Positions 34,088 to 46,700 of a DNA stretch of 64,000 bases are shown piece after piece. Source of the stretch: Cinnamomum chago (lineage: Eukaryota > Streptophyta > Magnoliopsida > Laurales > Lauraceae); NCBI GenBank assembly GCA_038049695.1, contig CP142456.1, positions 46,108,001-46,172,000 on the forward strand, read 5' to 3'. Below the pieces are notes generated by a model. That model saw only the letters and a list, made by a program, of their open reading frames with translations, did no database searches and had not been told where the DNA came from. Numbering within the stretch: the first letter of the stretch is position 1; each line of letters begins with the position of its first letter. A program made the position numbers and the translations under genes.

Positions 34088-36228
34088 TGTAAGACCCTGA
34101 CCCGAGTGAACTAGATTAGTTCTAATTAAGTTGCGTGTTAGTGCTAAGCTTGATTAGTGTTTTTGGTTAAGTTGGGTTTAGAATAACCTTGATTTTAGCA
34201 TTGGGCTACTTTGAGTGTTTTGTTGGCTAGTGGGGCCCTTTGGGGGTTCCCTTTTCGGCTTTGCATTTTCTTGCGAGATTTTCCCGATTTGTTGTGAATT
34301 GTGTTTTTGGCCGTTGCATTCATCTTGAGGAATCCTACAACTTTCATGTTGATCCCGTCCTCGTTTGAGATCCCGAAACCCGATTTCATAGCCTTGAGGG
34401 TAAAACAGTCATTGCACACCAAATCTGTACCAAAAACTTAATATTCTCGAAACCCGCGAAACATACACTTTTTGGAAACTAGATATTTCGACGAACATTT
34501 CTTCCTTCTTCGTCGAATTCATCCGAGGACCCGAGAGAGATGATTTCAGCCAATGTAGCTCCTTAAGTTGTGGGACCCAACCTCCCAAGTGTTAACAAGG
34601 AGACCCTTCCCTTCCTTCTCCATTTTCATGTTCCAGCACAACTATTGAGTCTAGGGTTTTCCTTGCTTTTCTCTTCTTCTTCTTGCTTCTCCATCTCAAA
34701 TCCTCACAAATCTTGCACCAAACTCGAAATGGAGATTACCAATCTCTTCCTCATCTCACAAGCTTCCTCTTGATACTATTTTTAGAAGAATCCATCAACT
34801 TTGAGACTCCCTTTGAGATAACTCTCTTCATTTGAAGGTCATCCAAGTAAGTGTTCTTATTCATCTCCTAGATTAGTGTTCATCTAGCCCTTGAGAAGCT
34901 ACATTTGCATTATTGTTGGTTCTTTCATTCTCATTCTTTGTGTAACCCATTTTAGGGTTGTTTTTGGGGGTTTTTTATTGTAGCTTGGCTTTGAGGAATA
35001 GAGGTGAATAGAGGCTTGTTTTCAGCTAGCTTGGACTTGAGGCAAGTGAATGTTTGGATGTTTTAAGTTTGAAATGGTTTGGTGAAGTATTTATGGTTTT
35101 CATGCTTTCATTGATTGCTTTTATTGATGTTTCATGGTTGAAATAAATGATCTTTACACATCTTGATAGCCTCATTTAATGTCTTGGAATCATGTGTTTA
35201 AGTCATCTTGTTTATGGTTCTATGTGGTTGATCATGTGTTGGAAGGAAAGGAAACAAAAAGGAGAAAAATCAAGTTCCCGGGCATGCTTCACGCCCAGGG
35301 CCGATCGATCGGACCTACAGGCCGATCGATCGGTCTGTCTTTTAACTGTAAGGCTTTTTGGGCCGATCGATCGGACCCTGTGCATTTCTGGTACAGAAAT
35401 TTCGGACCAGCGGGTTTTGAGATTTTTTTTTTTTTGTGGACCTTGGCTACCCTCCTTGGACTCACTTGACCATATGTGAGGACGTCTTGAGCCGATGCTC
35501 TTCACGGTTGGTTCAGAGGCATCGAAGTTCAATCTATTTCAATCTTGAAGGGGATGGAACGACACGATATCCTCTTCATACCTAAATGCAAAGTCTATTT
35601 CCTTGGGTATTGCGAATTCTATTCCTTTCGGTGACTGAGTAGGTTGCTCAATGGTTCCGGGTTGACATCATACTTAGGATGGACCGTTTATAGTCTTGAT
35701 TTTTCTATCATAGCATCTAGTACTATCCATAAGCTCATAATAAGTTTTAAAAATAGTAAAAGTGCATAAGGAGCCCGGAATGTCTTCAAACTCAAGGAGT
35801 ACCAAATTATTTCAATAATCGACATACGGGACCCCTATTCACTTAAATAGATCTTGAAATCCATATTTTCCCGGAATTGTAATAGTTCATTTTATTTCTT
35901 CATTTCCAAGATTTACTTTACATAATCTGTTTTCCCGAAAGCTTGATGGTTACACTAGTAACATTGACTTGTCCCGAAGAGTATTGCCCGATATGAAATG
36001 ACAGTTATACATTGAATATTCTTGCCCGTTCATTGATTTACTTGTGCTTGATTTACTTGCATATGTATCGATGTGTTATTTAACCTATGTGTCGGCATCA
36101 CTAAGCTTGGATACCTTGTCCGTTTGATCCACCGACTTGGAAATCCCTCTCCCGTCCCGCCAGCTGCAGTTTGGATCTCGATACCCGGTCATTACCGTGG
36201 TCCCGTCCCGATACCCGGTTCGCTACCG
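34088..36228 (+). mobile_element. Truncated B-family LTR, inverted relative to the others
   Basis: It begins TGTAAGACCCTGACCCGAG, the reverse complement of the B LTR end, and runs through the B blocks in reverse to GGTTCGCTACCG. The remaining roughly 700-900 bp, including the GACCCCG end, are missing. Preceding CTCAA would be the target duplication but no partner was found. It carries three CCGATCGATCGG palindromes. Confidence 0.85.
35299..35376. repeat. CCGATCGATCGG palindrome cluster in the inverted B LTR
   Basis: Three perfect 12-bp palindromes lie at 35301-35312, 35322-35333 and 35363-35374, two of them in the context GGGCCGATCGATCGGACC. It lies about 1.2 kb into the LTR in its sense direction, the same distance as the GGTCGACC cluster in the left B LTR. 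Confidence 0.85.
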
Positions 36229-38058
36229 GGTCGACCTGCCACACTGCAGGTTGACTGGGTCCTGGAGCACCAACGGTCAGAAATTTGACCGTTGTGTGTA
36301 GCAGGTCGACCCCCCCCCCCCCCCCCTCCCCCTTTTGCCAGGTCGACCCGGGACTAGCCGTTGGGCATTTTTTTGCTATAAAATGAGTTCTTTCCTTTAC
36401 CAAAAGTTGGGAATTTTAAGGCCCTCCTTGAGGGGTTTTGAGGCAAATACAAGGGAAATGAACTAAGGGATGAAGGGGATCATTAGGAAAGCTAAAGCTT
36501 GGATTAATGAAGTTAAATCACCAAGTAGGCTCTACTTTCCTTAATCATATGTTTTCATGCTTTGTTTTACTTTTGGTAAATCTTTTATAGCATGATAAAC
36601 TATGTATGTAGTGTTGTGTCCTTAACATGTTTTATGTTTTGAGTTGATTTATTGTTTTGGATACAACACCATTTGATTCAATCCAAGTAGTACTTTATCT
36701 TTGGTAAATCTAAGTAGATCATGTTAATGAAAGAATCTTTGAAATTATATGTAACATGATTCATATACTTGGTTGAATCTTTGGTTGTTGTTTTTCAACA
36801 TAAGAAAATCACTTTCAAAACTATCTTATGTTTTGGATTCAACATCTTTACAAATCATATGTTTTCATGTTTTTTGTTTTATCTTTGGTAAATCTTTAGT
36901 AGCATGTTAAACTATGATGTGTTGTGTCCTTAGCATGTTTTATGTTTTGAATTGATCTATTGTTTTGGATGCATCACCATTGATTCAATCCAAGTAGTAC
37001 TTTATTTGGTAAATCTAAGTAGATCATGTTAATGAAAGAATCTTTGAAATTATATGTAACATGATTCATATACTTGGTTGAATCTTTGGTTGTTGTTTTC
37101 CATCATAAGAAAATCTCTTTCAAATGTATCTTATGTTTTGGATTCAACATTTTTACAAATCATATGGACTTTTGTTTTAAAGTTTCACAACTTGCATTAC
37201 TTTGATTGGTATATCTTATTCAAGTTGTATTTATAATTACATATGATTTGTCCCCTTATTTCAATCAAATCTATTTTTATGATTTATGAGCTACATTGTT
37301 GATTTGATTGACATCCCTATGCATCACATGTTTAGAGCTAATTAATTTCATACAACTTGTGAATCCTTGACATCATTAACAAGTTGTTACTTTTAACATG
37401 TGACTTGCATTCTTTCCTCAATCATAAATGTTTTTATGAGCTAAACTTTCAAAAGCCTTAGGCATACATTTATGAGCTTTCATTTTCAAAATGATTGAGG
37501 ACATCACACACACACATCATGTACTTTCATCTTTGCATTCATAGTGTGTGTGTATTAGTTTTTCATTTTCATATCCGCCTATTTTAGAGGCAAATGTAAT
37601 GAGCTAAATTTGTATCTCCATCAAGTGTATGTTAGACACTACTTAGAGAGATAGCCAACCATTTGGTTGAAGAGGTTATTGCTTAGCCTATAAAAGCATA
37701 TTGTATAGGTTGATGTTAAGCATTGAAAAACATCATTATAAAGGTTATTGCTTACCCTTGAAAAGCATATTGTAAAGGTTATTGCTTAGCCTATTGGAAA
37801 GCATAAATAGTGGAAATCTGGTGGGGTGTTGGATCACAAGCCGGTAGTGGATGTAGGCATTGAGGCCGAACCACTATAAATCCTTGTGTGATGGTGCTTG
37901 CTTTATGGTGATTGTTTTCATTAGGCTTCCGCATTTTGTTTGATAATCATCACTTGTGACTAGTTTGTTTTAAAGAAGTTAAAATTGATTAAAATTGGTC
38001 ATAAATGAAGCTCGCCCTATTCACCCCCCCTCTAGGGTTTGGATCCCCCGGACTTACA
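36229..38058 (+). mobile_element. Truncated D-family LTR
   Basis: It matches the reverse complement of 49994 to about 51830, ending GGATCCCCCGGACTTACA. Inside are an eroded GGTCGACC cluster with a C homopolymer (36229-36350), TATAAAA at 36377, two tandem copies of about 307 bp (36543-37157), and repeats of a 36-bp unit with GGTTATTGCTTAGCC (37670-37800). The first part of the LTR is missing at the junction with the B LTR. The sense direction is inferred from the TATA box and from CCGAACCACTATAA near the end. Confidence 0.8.
36377..36383 (+). promoter_or_regulatory. TATA box of the truncated D LTR
   Basis: TATAAAA in TTTGCTATAAAATGAG, just downstream of the palindrome cluster. The homologous place in the D solo LTR (51652-51668, minus strand) reads GCTAAAAATATGAG and has lost the box. 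Confidence 0.5.
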
Positions 38059-39294
38059 CAAGCTTGCTTCAAGAGGTTAAAGCTTCAACCACAGGTGGAA
38101 CGTCATTGAACACTTCCAGTCATCATCAAAGGCAAGTGTTCTTCTCATCATCCACATCTACAACTTGTGTATTTTATGATAGTGGTGTGAATTTGTGTGA
38201 TTCATCCACTCTAAAATGTATGTGGGGGATTAGATCCGTGTGATCGAACTTCGTTACCAAAATTACCTTGTGTATGTGATTGATGTCATTACTTGTGTAG
38301 TTTTGATTCATCATAGTGGAACCAAGGGACTTTGTGACCCTTGTGAGTGGATGTAGGACATATGGTCCGAACCACTATAATTTTGTGTGCATCTTCTCAT
38401 GTGGCTTGTCTCAATGTCTTGATATAGTTTTGAGCATTATTTTATGCACACACCTTGTCTTCACATCACTTAGTTTCTTTGTCATCTTGTTTAATAAATA
38501 AAAAAAAGGGTATGAATTTTCGTAGTCCTATTCCCCCCCCCCCCCCCGCCCTCTAGGACTTGTACATTGGCCCTAGGTGCCTTTTCAGCCCAGAGTGTGG
38601 AAACAACTTGACTGTTTGAGGCAAGGGTCCTCCAAACAGGTTCATTAAGTAATCCTACCCTTACCTGGGGGCTGATCTATCTACTAAGGTTTCATAATTG
38701 AAAGGCCTTTGTGTTCCTCCAAAAAAAAACGGAACTTCCAAAAAAAAAAAGACTTCTGTCGCTTTTGGGTTCACATTCGAGAAATCTTGGTTCACTCCTT
38801 TTCGGATTTAGTGCTCGCAGAAATCTTTGAGCCCTTATTCGGATTGAAACACCATTTGCTCTCTTTTTTTAACCCGATTTTGACATTTCAAAAATCCCAT
38901 CTCATGTCCATTCCAAGGATGTGATTTGCAACATTTATGCCTAGCGGTGCTAGTATGCCCTTCCGGGTCTACTGTATTCGCAACCGACACATTTGTATCT
39001 CTAACCTTATATCATCTTACCTCGAGTGAGCCTCGCTTCTCTGTAATTTGAATTAAGGTCTACAATTGCTTCTATGCATTCGCTAGAATGCTCGCTCTGA
39101 GCCTCATGTACTTGCATTCAGAACAATTGTATCCTCTATGGCCTTTTGCCTTCTTTCACCTCGCTTGGACTGGGCCATGTTCCCTTGAGCGATTTGAAAA
39201 GACAAAACCATAGTTTCTTTCCCATTTATGATCACTATATTCCTGTGATTACTAATGGACGTGGTCTTGTTTCAGAAGTTTTCCAAAACTAACA
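38059..39294. other. Unassigned segment and Tat leader
   Basis: Positions 38059-38565 end with a C run and CCCTCTAGGACTTGTACA, and contain GGATGTAGGACATATGGTCCGAACC, both echoing the end of a D LTR in diverged form; this may be an old related LTR. From about 38566 to 39294 the sequence precedes the Tat gag start and is probably LTR end plus leader, with two A-runs near 38726 and 38742. I found no primer-binding site and no gene. The TG/CA borders could not be fixed. Confidence 0.4.
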
Positions 39295-40274
39295 ATGACA
39301 GCTTTATTAACCATCACAATCGATGAGAACAAGTACCAGCTTATGCTCCAGGAAAATCAGAACAAGCACACTCATAAGCGCCCTGCCAGCTGCTGAAGCA
39401 TCACCTCCCTTGGTAAATCTCAGAACACCGGGTCGACCTCTACTCCCCGGACCATCATCTTCGGGTCGCTGGGACCATTCCCACTTCCCGTAGAGGAAAT
39501 TGCACCTACCAAGAAGCAGAAGATCACCCCGCAACGTGTCACTGCCATGACACCAAGGGTGAACACGAAGAAACCCGAAGCCCGTGGCAACCCCATGAAG
39601 CCTCAACCCGCAAAGAACCAGGTCTACCCTAAGACTTGGTCCCTAAGACCTTCACCAAAACAAAGGAGGTCCCGAACATCTTCAATGCCAGCATACCTGG
39701 CCCCTCTCAAAGAAAACCGGTTCTACCCTCTCGCAAAATTGGAGGAGAAACCAGCCTCTTGGCTGACAAAGAAGGCAACCCACCATGAGTCGGCTTGCTC
39801 CTACAAGCCAAAAATCAAATCATACATTACTAGGCCTCTGCAAGAAACTACTAAGGCCTGGACCCCTGCAGTTCGACCCTTTATCTCAACGGGGGCCGAA
39901 CTCACAAAATTCAAAGCTTCACTACGACAGTCGAAGGACCAGGTCCAAATCCTATCTATGCCCAGCTTCAAAGAAGACAGACTCGGCTGTTGCGCTTGAG
40001 GGAGCACATCATTTATAGCCAAAGCCCAGCCAGAGCTGACAGAAGCTCAAATTGCCCGTCGCATGCGTCTCCGCATGTCGTCTCGGCAAAAGAGACTAGA
40101 GAAGCAAAGGACTCAGCATCCTATTCTCCAAGTCTCCCAAAAATGGGTTGAAAAAGAAAGACCCGATCAAGTTGCTGCTGTCCATATGGTTGGCAAAACC
40201 AGAAGACGTCAGAAGTCGGCAACCAAAATTCATGTCCGAAGACCAGCGACTCGCAGCGTCTCCCAGACACGAAG
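39295..40274 (+). pseudogene. Tat gag, N-terminal part (interrupted)
   Basis: An ATG at 39295 opens a frame (MTALLTITIDENK) that continues to the copia 2 border, with TGA at 39394-39396 and 39997-39999 and no frameshift. The encoded part is rich in Lys, Arg, Pro and Ser (for example RLEKQRTQHP), and its function is not recognisable alone. It is assigned to Tat gag because the split codon CGA-AG|A-CGC continues exactly at 49504. An earlier start is possible, but upstream sequence gives no obvious extension. Confidence 0.7.
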
Positions 40275-42033
40275 TGTTAGTTTATGGTCTCAATACCCAG
40301 GGTATATGATGTAATAAATTGATTAATTTCTTTATTTATCAATACAATTCATGCTTTTCCTTTCATGAGATGAATGGTGTTTTATATACTTTCACATAAC
40401 TAATACAAATGACATAATGGCTCATGAGATGAACCGGAGTTCACAAGTATACTAGATGTAATACATGTGTATGGATGAGATCCGCATACAAGAGATATGT
40501 ATTACAAATCTTATACTTAAATATCTTCACAACCAGTGATGAGATTGGACACCTCATTTGACAAGGTTGTAGCATTTTGATCACTATGAGATAGTGTGAT
40601 TTATTTCGATCATCAAAATGTAAGATTCTGGATCATGATGCTGGTACATTGGATGTATTGAGAACCATGAGAAGCACCTTATATACATTGTCTTTATTTT
40701 AAGGTCTGCTCTCATAATTCCCTAGCAATAGGCTCATAATCCTGAGACATTAATGGACTCAAGTTTCTATCTATTCATTTGCTTTGAGTCACCAATGAGT
40801 GAGGCCAATTGTAGGTCAACACCTCGGTGATTTGGGTACTTGATAGTAGAGCTATGGGAACATTCAATGGTCAAGATGGAATCTATCTTTAATATCCCCT
40901 TGTGCCAATTAATGGATTTATCATTGGTAAGTGCGCACCCATTCCGATTAAGAGTTAATTGGATCGGTACAAAATGATCACTATAATTAATTGGGGCACA
41001 AGGATAATAAGATATGGATCTAATTTGGTGGACAGGTCCATTTGATCCATGGATATAGATGGAGTGGCCTACTTGTGGTACTGTGGAAGTTTAGGGTCTT
41101 CATTGTAATTTATTCCTAAGACTGGAGTACAATTGCATTTATATAGTGGAGTTATTTGCAATTAACTATGGGCCCGGATTGCACATGAGATGTGGGGTCG
41201 CGTGTCCCAGTTGGAGCCAGCTTTCTAAGGAATCCCTAGTGGTCCCCACGCTAGCCCAATTTATTAGAAAGATACTAATTCTACTTGAACTCTAAAAGGA
41301 AGGTTACTATTTCTATTTGAAGTGAGACTTCTAATAGTGGTAATGGTAAGCTACTAATTATTAATGGAAGTAGGACTTCTATTTTAATTAGAAAGGAGAA
41401 AGCTACTAATTGTTGTAGAAGTAAGACTTCTATGGAAACAATTAAGGGAGATGTTTACTAATTTGTAATGGGAGTTAAACTTCTATTTCAAATAGGAAAA
41501 GAGGAGTTATGGAGGGCTATAAATAGAGGAATAATCCTCTCAAATTCGTGCATAACACATAGAGCACATTCAGCCCTCTTGTGCAAGAGTTGTACAAGTC
41601 TTCTTCTTCTCAAAGTTCCCTTCTCTTTCACCTTTAGTTCCGTAGAGTTACTAGTAGGGTTTTCTCTTGAGGATGTCACCATCTTCTTGAGAAAAGAGGT
41701 CTAATATGGGACATAGTGTGGAAGATCAAAAGGAGTTGAAGATTCTGATTTGGATTGTGAAGTTGTCATCACCAAAGTAAAGAAATCAAATCCTCCATTA
41801 GAGCACAACAAAGCGCCAAAGGTATATCTACATCCTTGTATGTTGTGGATTTCGTGGTAGCATGTTTATGTGTTGTTTTCTATCTTATAGATAGTATATG
41901 TTGTTGTACATGGCTATGAGATTTAGGGAATTGCATCCTGGATTGGGTTTGTTACATTCTAGACAATTGATCCCTACATCAAGTGGGTCAAAAGTTTTGA
42001 AACCTGTCTGGAAGGCCCACCTATATTCCAACA
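40275..42033 (+). repeat. 5' LTR of copia 2
   Basis: It starts TGTTAGTTTATGG, ends TTCCAACA, and has the TATA box at 41518-41525. It shares GAGATCCGCATAC and CATTCAGCCCTCTTGTGC with its partner but not with copia 1, so the two copies belong to separate sublines. Confidence 0.95.
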
Positions 42034-42035
42034 AT

Positions 42036-43766
42036 TGGTATCAGAGCCTAACATCATCTCTAATCATGTTGGACCAGCAAGCTTGCTTCAATCTTTGCAT
42101 GAGATGTGAAGAAGATGAAGCAAGGGCTATGTAAGGATCAGTTTTAATGGATTTGCTTGGTTTGATAGTAGATTCATGTTTGGATAGTCACAAAAGGGTT
42201 TAATAATGATGGAAGGATCATAGGAAGCCATTGGGACACTTTGGAAGTGATTTGGGGAAGAACAGACACGAAACAAAAAACCCAAGTTGCAGAAATTCGT
42301 CAGTCCGGTCGACCTGGCCCCGTGCTCAGTCGACCGGCTGACTTGCTGGCCGGTCGACCGGGTCAACTGTGCAGAATTCTGCAGAAACTGGTTTTTCCAG
42401 TTTCGGGTCTTCTTTTACTTCCTGTTTTTCCAGCATTATTTGGCAGCCTATTTTGTGATTTGTATGGTTGTATGTGATACTAACTTGCAGATGATCATGT
42501 CCTCTCCATATGGCCCACAAGTCTTTTGCTTTCTTCTATGGTGATTGGTTTATTTAAGGCTAAATATAAAGGGCATCTTGGTTTCCTTAGTTTCCCGTGA
42601 AAGGGCAAGGCATGATGAGTTTCCCAATAGCCCTTTTATTTCCATGTTTAGATTACCATGTAAGTCTCATAATTGAGGCATAGGAATTTATGTAATTTTT
42701 CTAAATTTGTAAATTCTGGCGATGTCCGAGACGAAGAACGAAAGCAATGTTGGACTCCTAATCAAAGAGTTTGAAGATTACCAAGAGAGATCTGGAGTTT
42801 CCCAAAGAGTTTGAGGAATTCCAAAGTTTTGGAAAGTCTAGAAGTCTAAGAAGTCTATTCCGCTTGGGCCATGTGGAGGAGATGACTAGTTTCTATTTTT
42901 GCAATTTCTATTTATGGATGCATGCTTAAATTAGAAAAATTCCAGATCGGATCCAAACATAGCAAGTTACTAAAATTGGTCAAATCAAATTAATTTTTGG
43001 AAAGAGTTCTAATTAGTGTTGATGGCCCATGAGATGGACACATTGGTAACACTAATTGAGAAACTGAACTTTCCTTAAAATAACTTGACTTGGAACCAAT
43101 CTTAGATCATATCATAAGATGATTTGATGTTCATATGTGGGCCCTAATACCTTACAAAGAAATCCTCAATTCTAAAATATTAAGTGGGAGCGGGGCATTT
43201 ATATTTAGAAATCCCCATGGTTTTCACCATAGGTCCATTGTAAGGAAAGTATTAGCCTCGCGCCATCTCGAGTATGGCCGTTCCCCACGGAGGGCTTTTA
43301 CTTGTCTGGCTACTAGATATGGATCTCCTATGGATAGTGTTGGTGAGACGGGGCGGGGGTCCACTCCCCAAGGAGGAGCTGCTCGCAACGGTTGTCATGC
43401 AATGCTAGTTGGTGGGTCACACTTAACTAAAATAATGATGTAGTATCCCCAAGGATTTGCCTCATTTATTTTAGAAACCAAAGTTAATCGGGAGTCATTG
43501 ATTATTTGGTATGAGATACCTAGATAATAATGAATGAAGGGGATCATGGAAAGTTAGTCTTAATCCTAATTTTGACCAACTTTGATCCGCACCAATCTAG
43601 GTGGTATTCGCACTCCCCAAGGAGGCATACCCTGGGGATTGGGATTCCGATGTATTCTGAATTTAATGGTTATGAGGATTCCATATAAATTTGGTAGAAT
43701 ACTAAACCCTTATGTCATTTAAAATTCATTAATTGAATGTATGGTTATGTGCTAAAGTATTTTTAG
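42036..43766 (+). other. Primer-binding site and leader of copia 2
   Basis: TGGTATCAGAGCCTAAC at 42036-42052 is the primer site. The leader has GGTCGACC at 42307, an eroded AGTCGACCGG near 42329 and CCGGTCGACCGG at 42350-42361, followed by GCAGAATTCTGC, itself palindromic. Short open frames in the leader are not supported as genes. Confidence 0.8.
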
Positions 43767-46700
43767 ATGAAATCAAGCACTTTCAATCCACTTGCGACCA
43801 TCCTCAACCAGAATAAATTTGTGGGATCCAACTACGTAGACTGGAAACGGAACCTGGATATTGTCCTGACAGCTTCAGGATATAAATATGTCCTTGCCAA
43901 AACCCCACTTGATGAGCCATTGCCAGAAGCATCACAGGAAGAAAAGGAACTTTACACCAAGTGGGCCAAAGACGATGAGATGGCCAGATGTTACATACTG
44001 GCATCTATGTCTAGTGTTTTACAACACCAACATCAATCCTTTAAGACTGCATATGATATTATATCAAACTTAAAGGAGATGTTTGCGGAACAGGATAGGC
44101 CTACTAGACAGGCTGCTATGAGGGTGCTTACAAGCACCAAGATGGCTAAAGGCACACTAGTACAGGACCATATGTTGAAAATGATGGACTCATTGAATTA
44201 GTTAGATGTACTGGGGGTTGCGATTGATGCAGAATCACAGATTGACATAATCCTTGAGTCACTACCAGAGTCATTCAATAATTTCAAGGTCAATTACAAC
44301 ATGAATAAAATGAATCTGACTCTGGCTGAGCTGTCTAGCCAGCTGGTGGTGACTGAAGGCATTATGAAGAAAAAGCCAACTGCCCTGATGACAGAAAAGT
44401 CATTTGCCAAGTCCAAACCGAAAGGCAAAGGGCAGAAAGGCAAGAAGAAATCAGTTTCGAAGGGTCCTAAGGTGGAGAATGGTCCTAATGGTGGTGTTGG
44501 CAAGGCTAAGGGAACAGGGACAAAAGGAAAGTGTTTCCATTGCGGTATGATAGGACATTGGAAGAGGAATTGCCCAGAATATCTGTCTAAGAAGAAGACC
44601 TCAGGTATGATTGAGTCACTTGTTACTGAAGTTAGTTTTGCAACTGGTACTTCAGAATCTTGGTGTGTGGACTCCAGGGCAACTAATCACATATGTAATT
44701 CGTTGCAGGGGTTCAGGGAAACCAAGAAACTCAGTGACGGCGAAATCATTGTCAACCTAGGATCTGATGCTAAGGCGGATGCGGTCTCAGTAGGAATTAT
44801 TACTTTATGTTTTCAAGATAATAAGTTGGTTTTGTCAGACACTCTATATGTACCGTCTTTAAGACGGAATTTAATTTCAGTTTCTAGTTTGGTGAATAAA
44901 AGTTATTCTATTACTTTTGGTACTGAAGTTGTCATAAAGAGAAATGGTACTTTTATATGTTCTGGCAAGGTAACCAATGGGCTTTATCTATTAACTCCTA
45001 CAATGTATGAGATACATGATTCCAAAATAATTAACAGACCATCATTAAAGAGAAAGTCACCTTCATCTAATCCAACAAAACTTTGGCACTTGAGGCTAGG
45101 TCATATAAACCTAAATAGGATTGACAGGCTAGTGAAAGATGGTATCTTGCCTTCATTGGTGGTAGAACCAATGCCTGTCTGTGAGTCCTGTCTGGAAGGC
45201 AAAATGACCAAAAGACCCTTTTCATCCAAGGGCAATAAGGCCAAAGATTTATTCGAATTAGTGCATACTGATGTGTGTGGGCCCATTAATGTCAGGGCCA
45301 GAGGAGGATATGAATACTTCATCACTTTCACAGATGATTATTCAAGATATGGATACATATACCTTATGCACCGCAAGTCCGAGGCTTTTGAAAAGTTCAA
45401 AGAGTTTCTAGCGGAAGCGGAAAAGCAATTAGGTAAAAGTATCAAGACTCTTCGATCAGATCGAGGAGGGGAATATCTCTCTGGTGACTTTATGGCACAC
45501 TTATCAGAAAATGGGATTCTATCCCAGTTGTCTGCTCCTGGTATGCCTCGACAGAATGGAGTAGCGGAAAGAAGGAACCGGGCTCTTTTAGATATGATCA
45601 GGTCTATGTTGAGTTTCTCAGGATTACCAATATCCTTTTGGTGACATGCCTTGGAAACTGTGATGTACATACTAAACCTCGTACCATCTAAGTCTGTACC
45701 TAAGACTCCCTGGGAGTTGTGGTCTGGGCGAAAGCCTAGTCTACAACATTTACACATTTGGGGTTGTCCGGCACATGTGCTGAAGGTAAAGACAGATAAG
45801 TTGGAAATGAAGTCGGAAGTATGCACATTTGTAGGATATCCCAAAGGAACTAAAGGTTGGTCATTCTATAATCCCAGAGAGCAGAAAGTGCTGGTAAGCA
45901 CCAATGCGGTTTTTCTGGAGGGAGATTATATGATGGACCGGAAATCTTTAGAAAATGTGATCTTGGAAGAGATTCAAGAACAATCAATTCCAAATCCAAA
46001 TATGACCGAACTTGAGGAAGAACCGCCCCTACCAGACCCAGTAGTTACACCAGTGCCTCGTCGTAGTGGGAGAATAATCAGGCCCCCTGATAGGTTCTCG
46101 TTCTTGGGAGAATCTTACGAGGCAATCCCGAAAGAACTGGAACTGGATCCATGTAACTATGATGAAGCAATGAATGACATAGATTCGGGACACTGGCAAG
46201 ATGCTATGAAAGCTGAGATGGAGTCTATGTACTCTAATCAGGTCTGGACACTTGTAGACTTGCCTGCCAATATCAAACCTATTGGGTACAAGTGGGTCTA
46301 CAAAAGAAAAAGAGGACCAGATGGAAGAGTTGAGACCTTTAAGGCCAGGCTTGTTGCGAAAGGGTACACTCAGAAAGAGGGTATCGATTATGAGGAAACC
46401 TTCTCGCCTGTAGCCATGCTCAAGTCCATCCGGATACTCTTATCCATTGCGGCTCATCTCGATTACGAGATTTGGCAAATGGATGTCAAGACGGCGTTTC
46501 TCAACGGCCATCTTGAGGAAGACATCTATATGATGCAGCCAGACGGTTTTATAGCAAGTAACCAAAAGCAAAGAGTTTGCAAGTTGCAGAAGTCCATTTA
46601 TGGACTGAAGCAAGCGTCCCGAAGCTGGAACATCCGTTTTGACCGGGCAATCAAATCATTTGGTTTTAGTCAAAATCCGGATGAGTCATGTGTGTACATG

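Noticed and set aside
34088-38565. A complete element with one LTR at each end
   Set aside because: The two LTRs belong to different families (B and D), with no primer site, coding region or shared duplication between them.
39801-40022. Minus-strand frame of 73 aa
   Set aside because: Antisense shadow of the Tat gag frame.
42036-42052. tRNA gene suggested by the initiator-Met match
   Set aside because: Only about 12-17 bases match the tRNA 3' end, next to an LTR; it is a primer-binding site.
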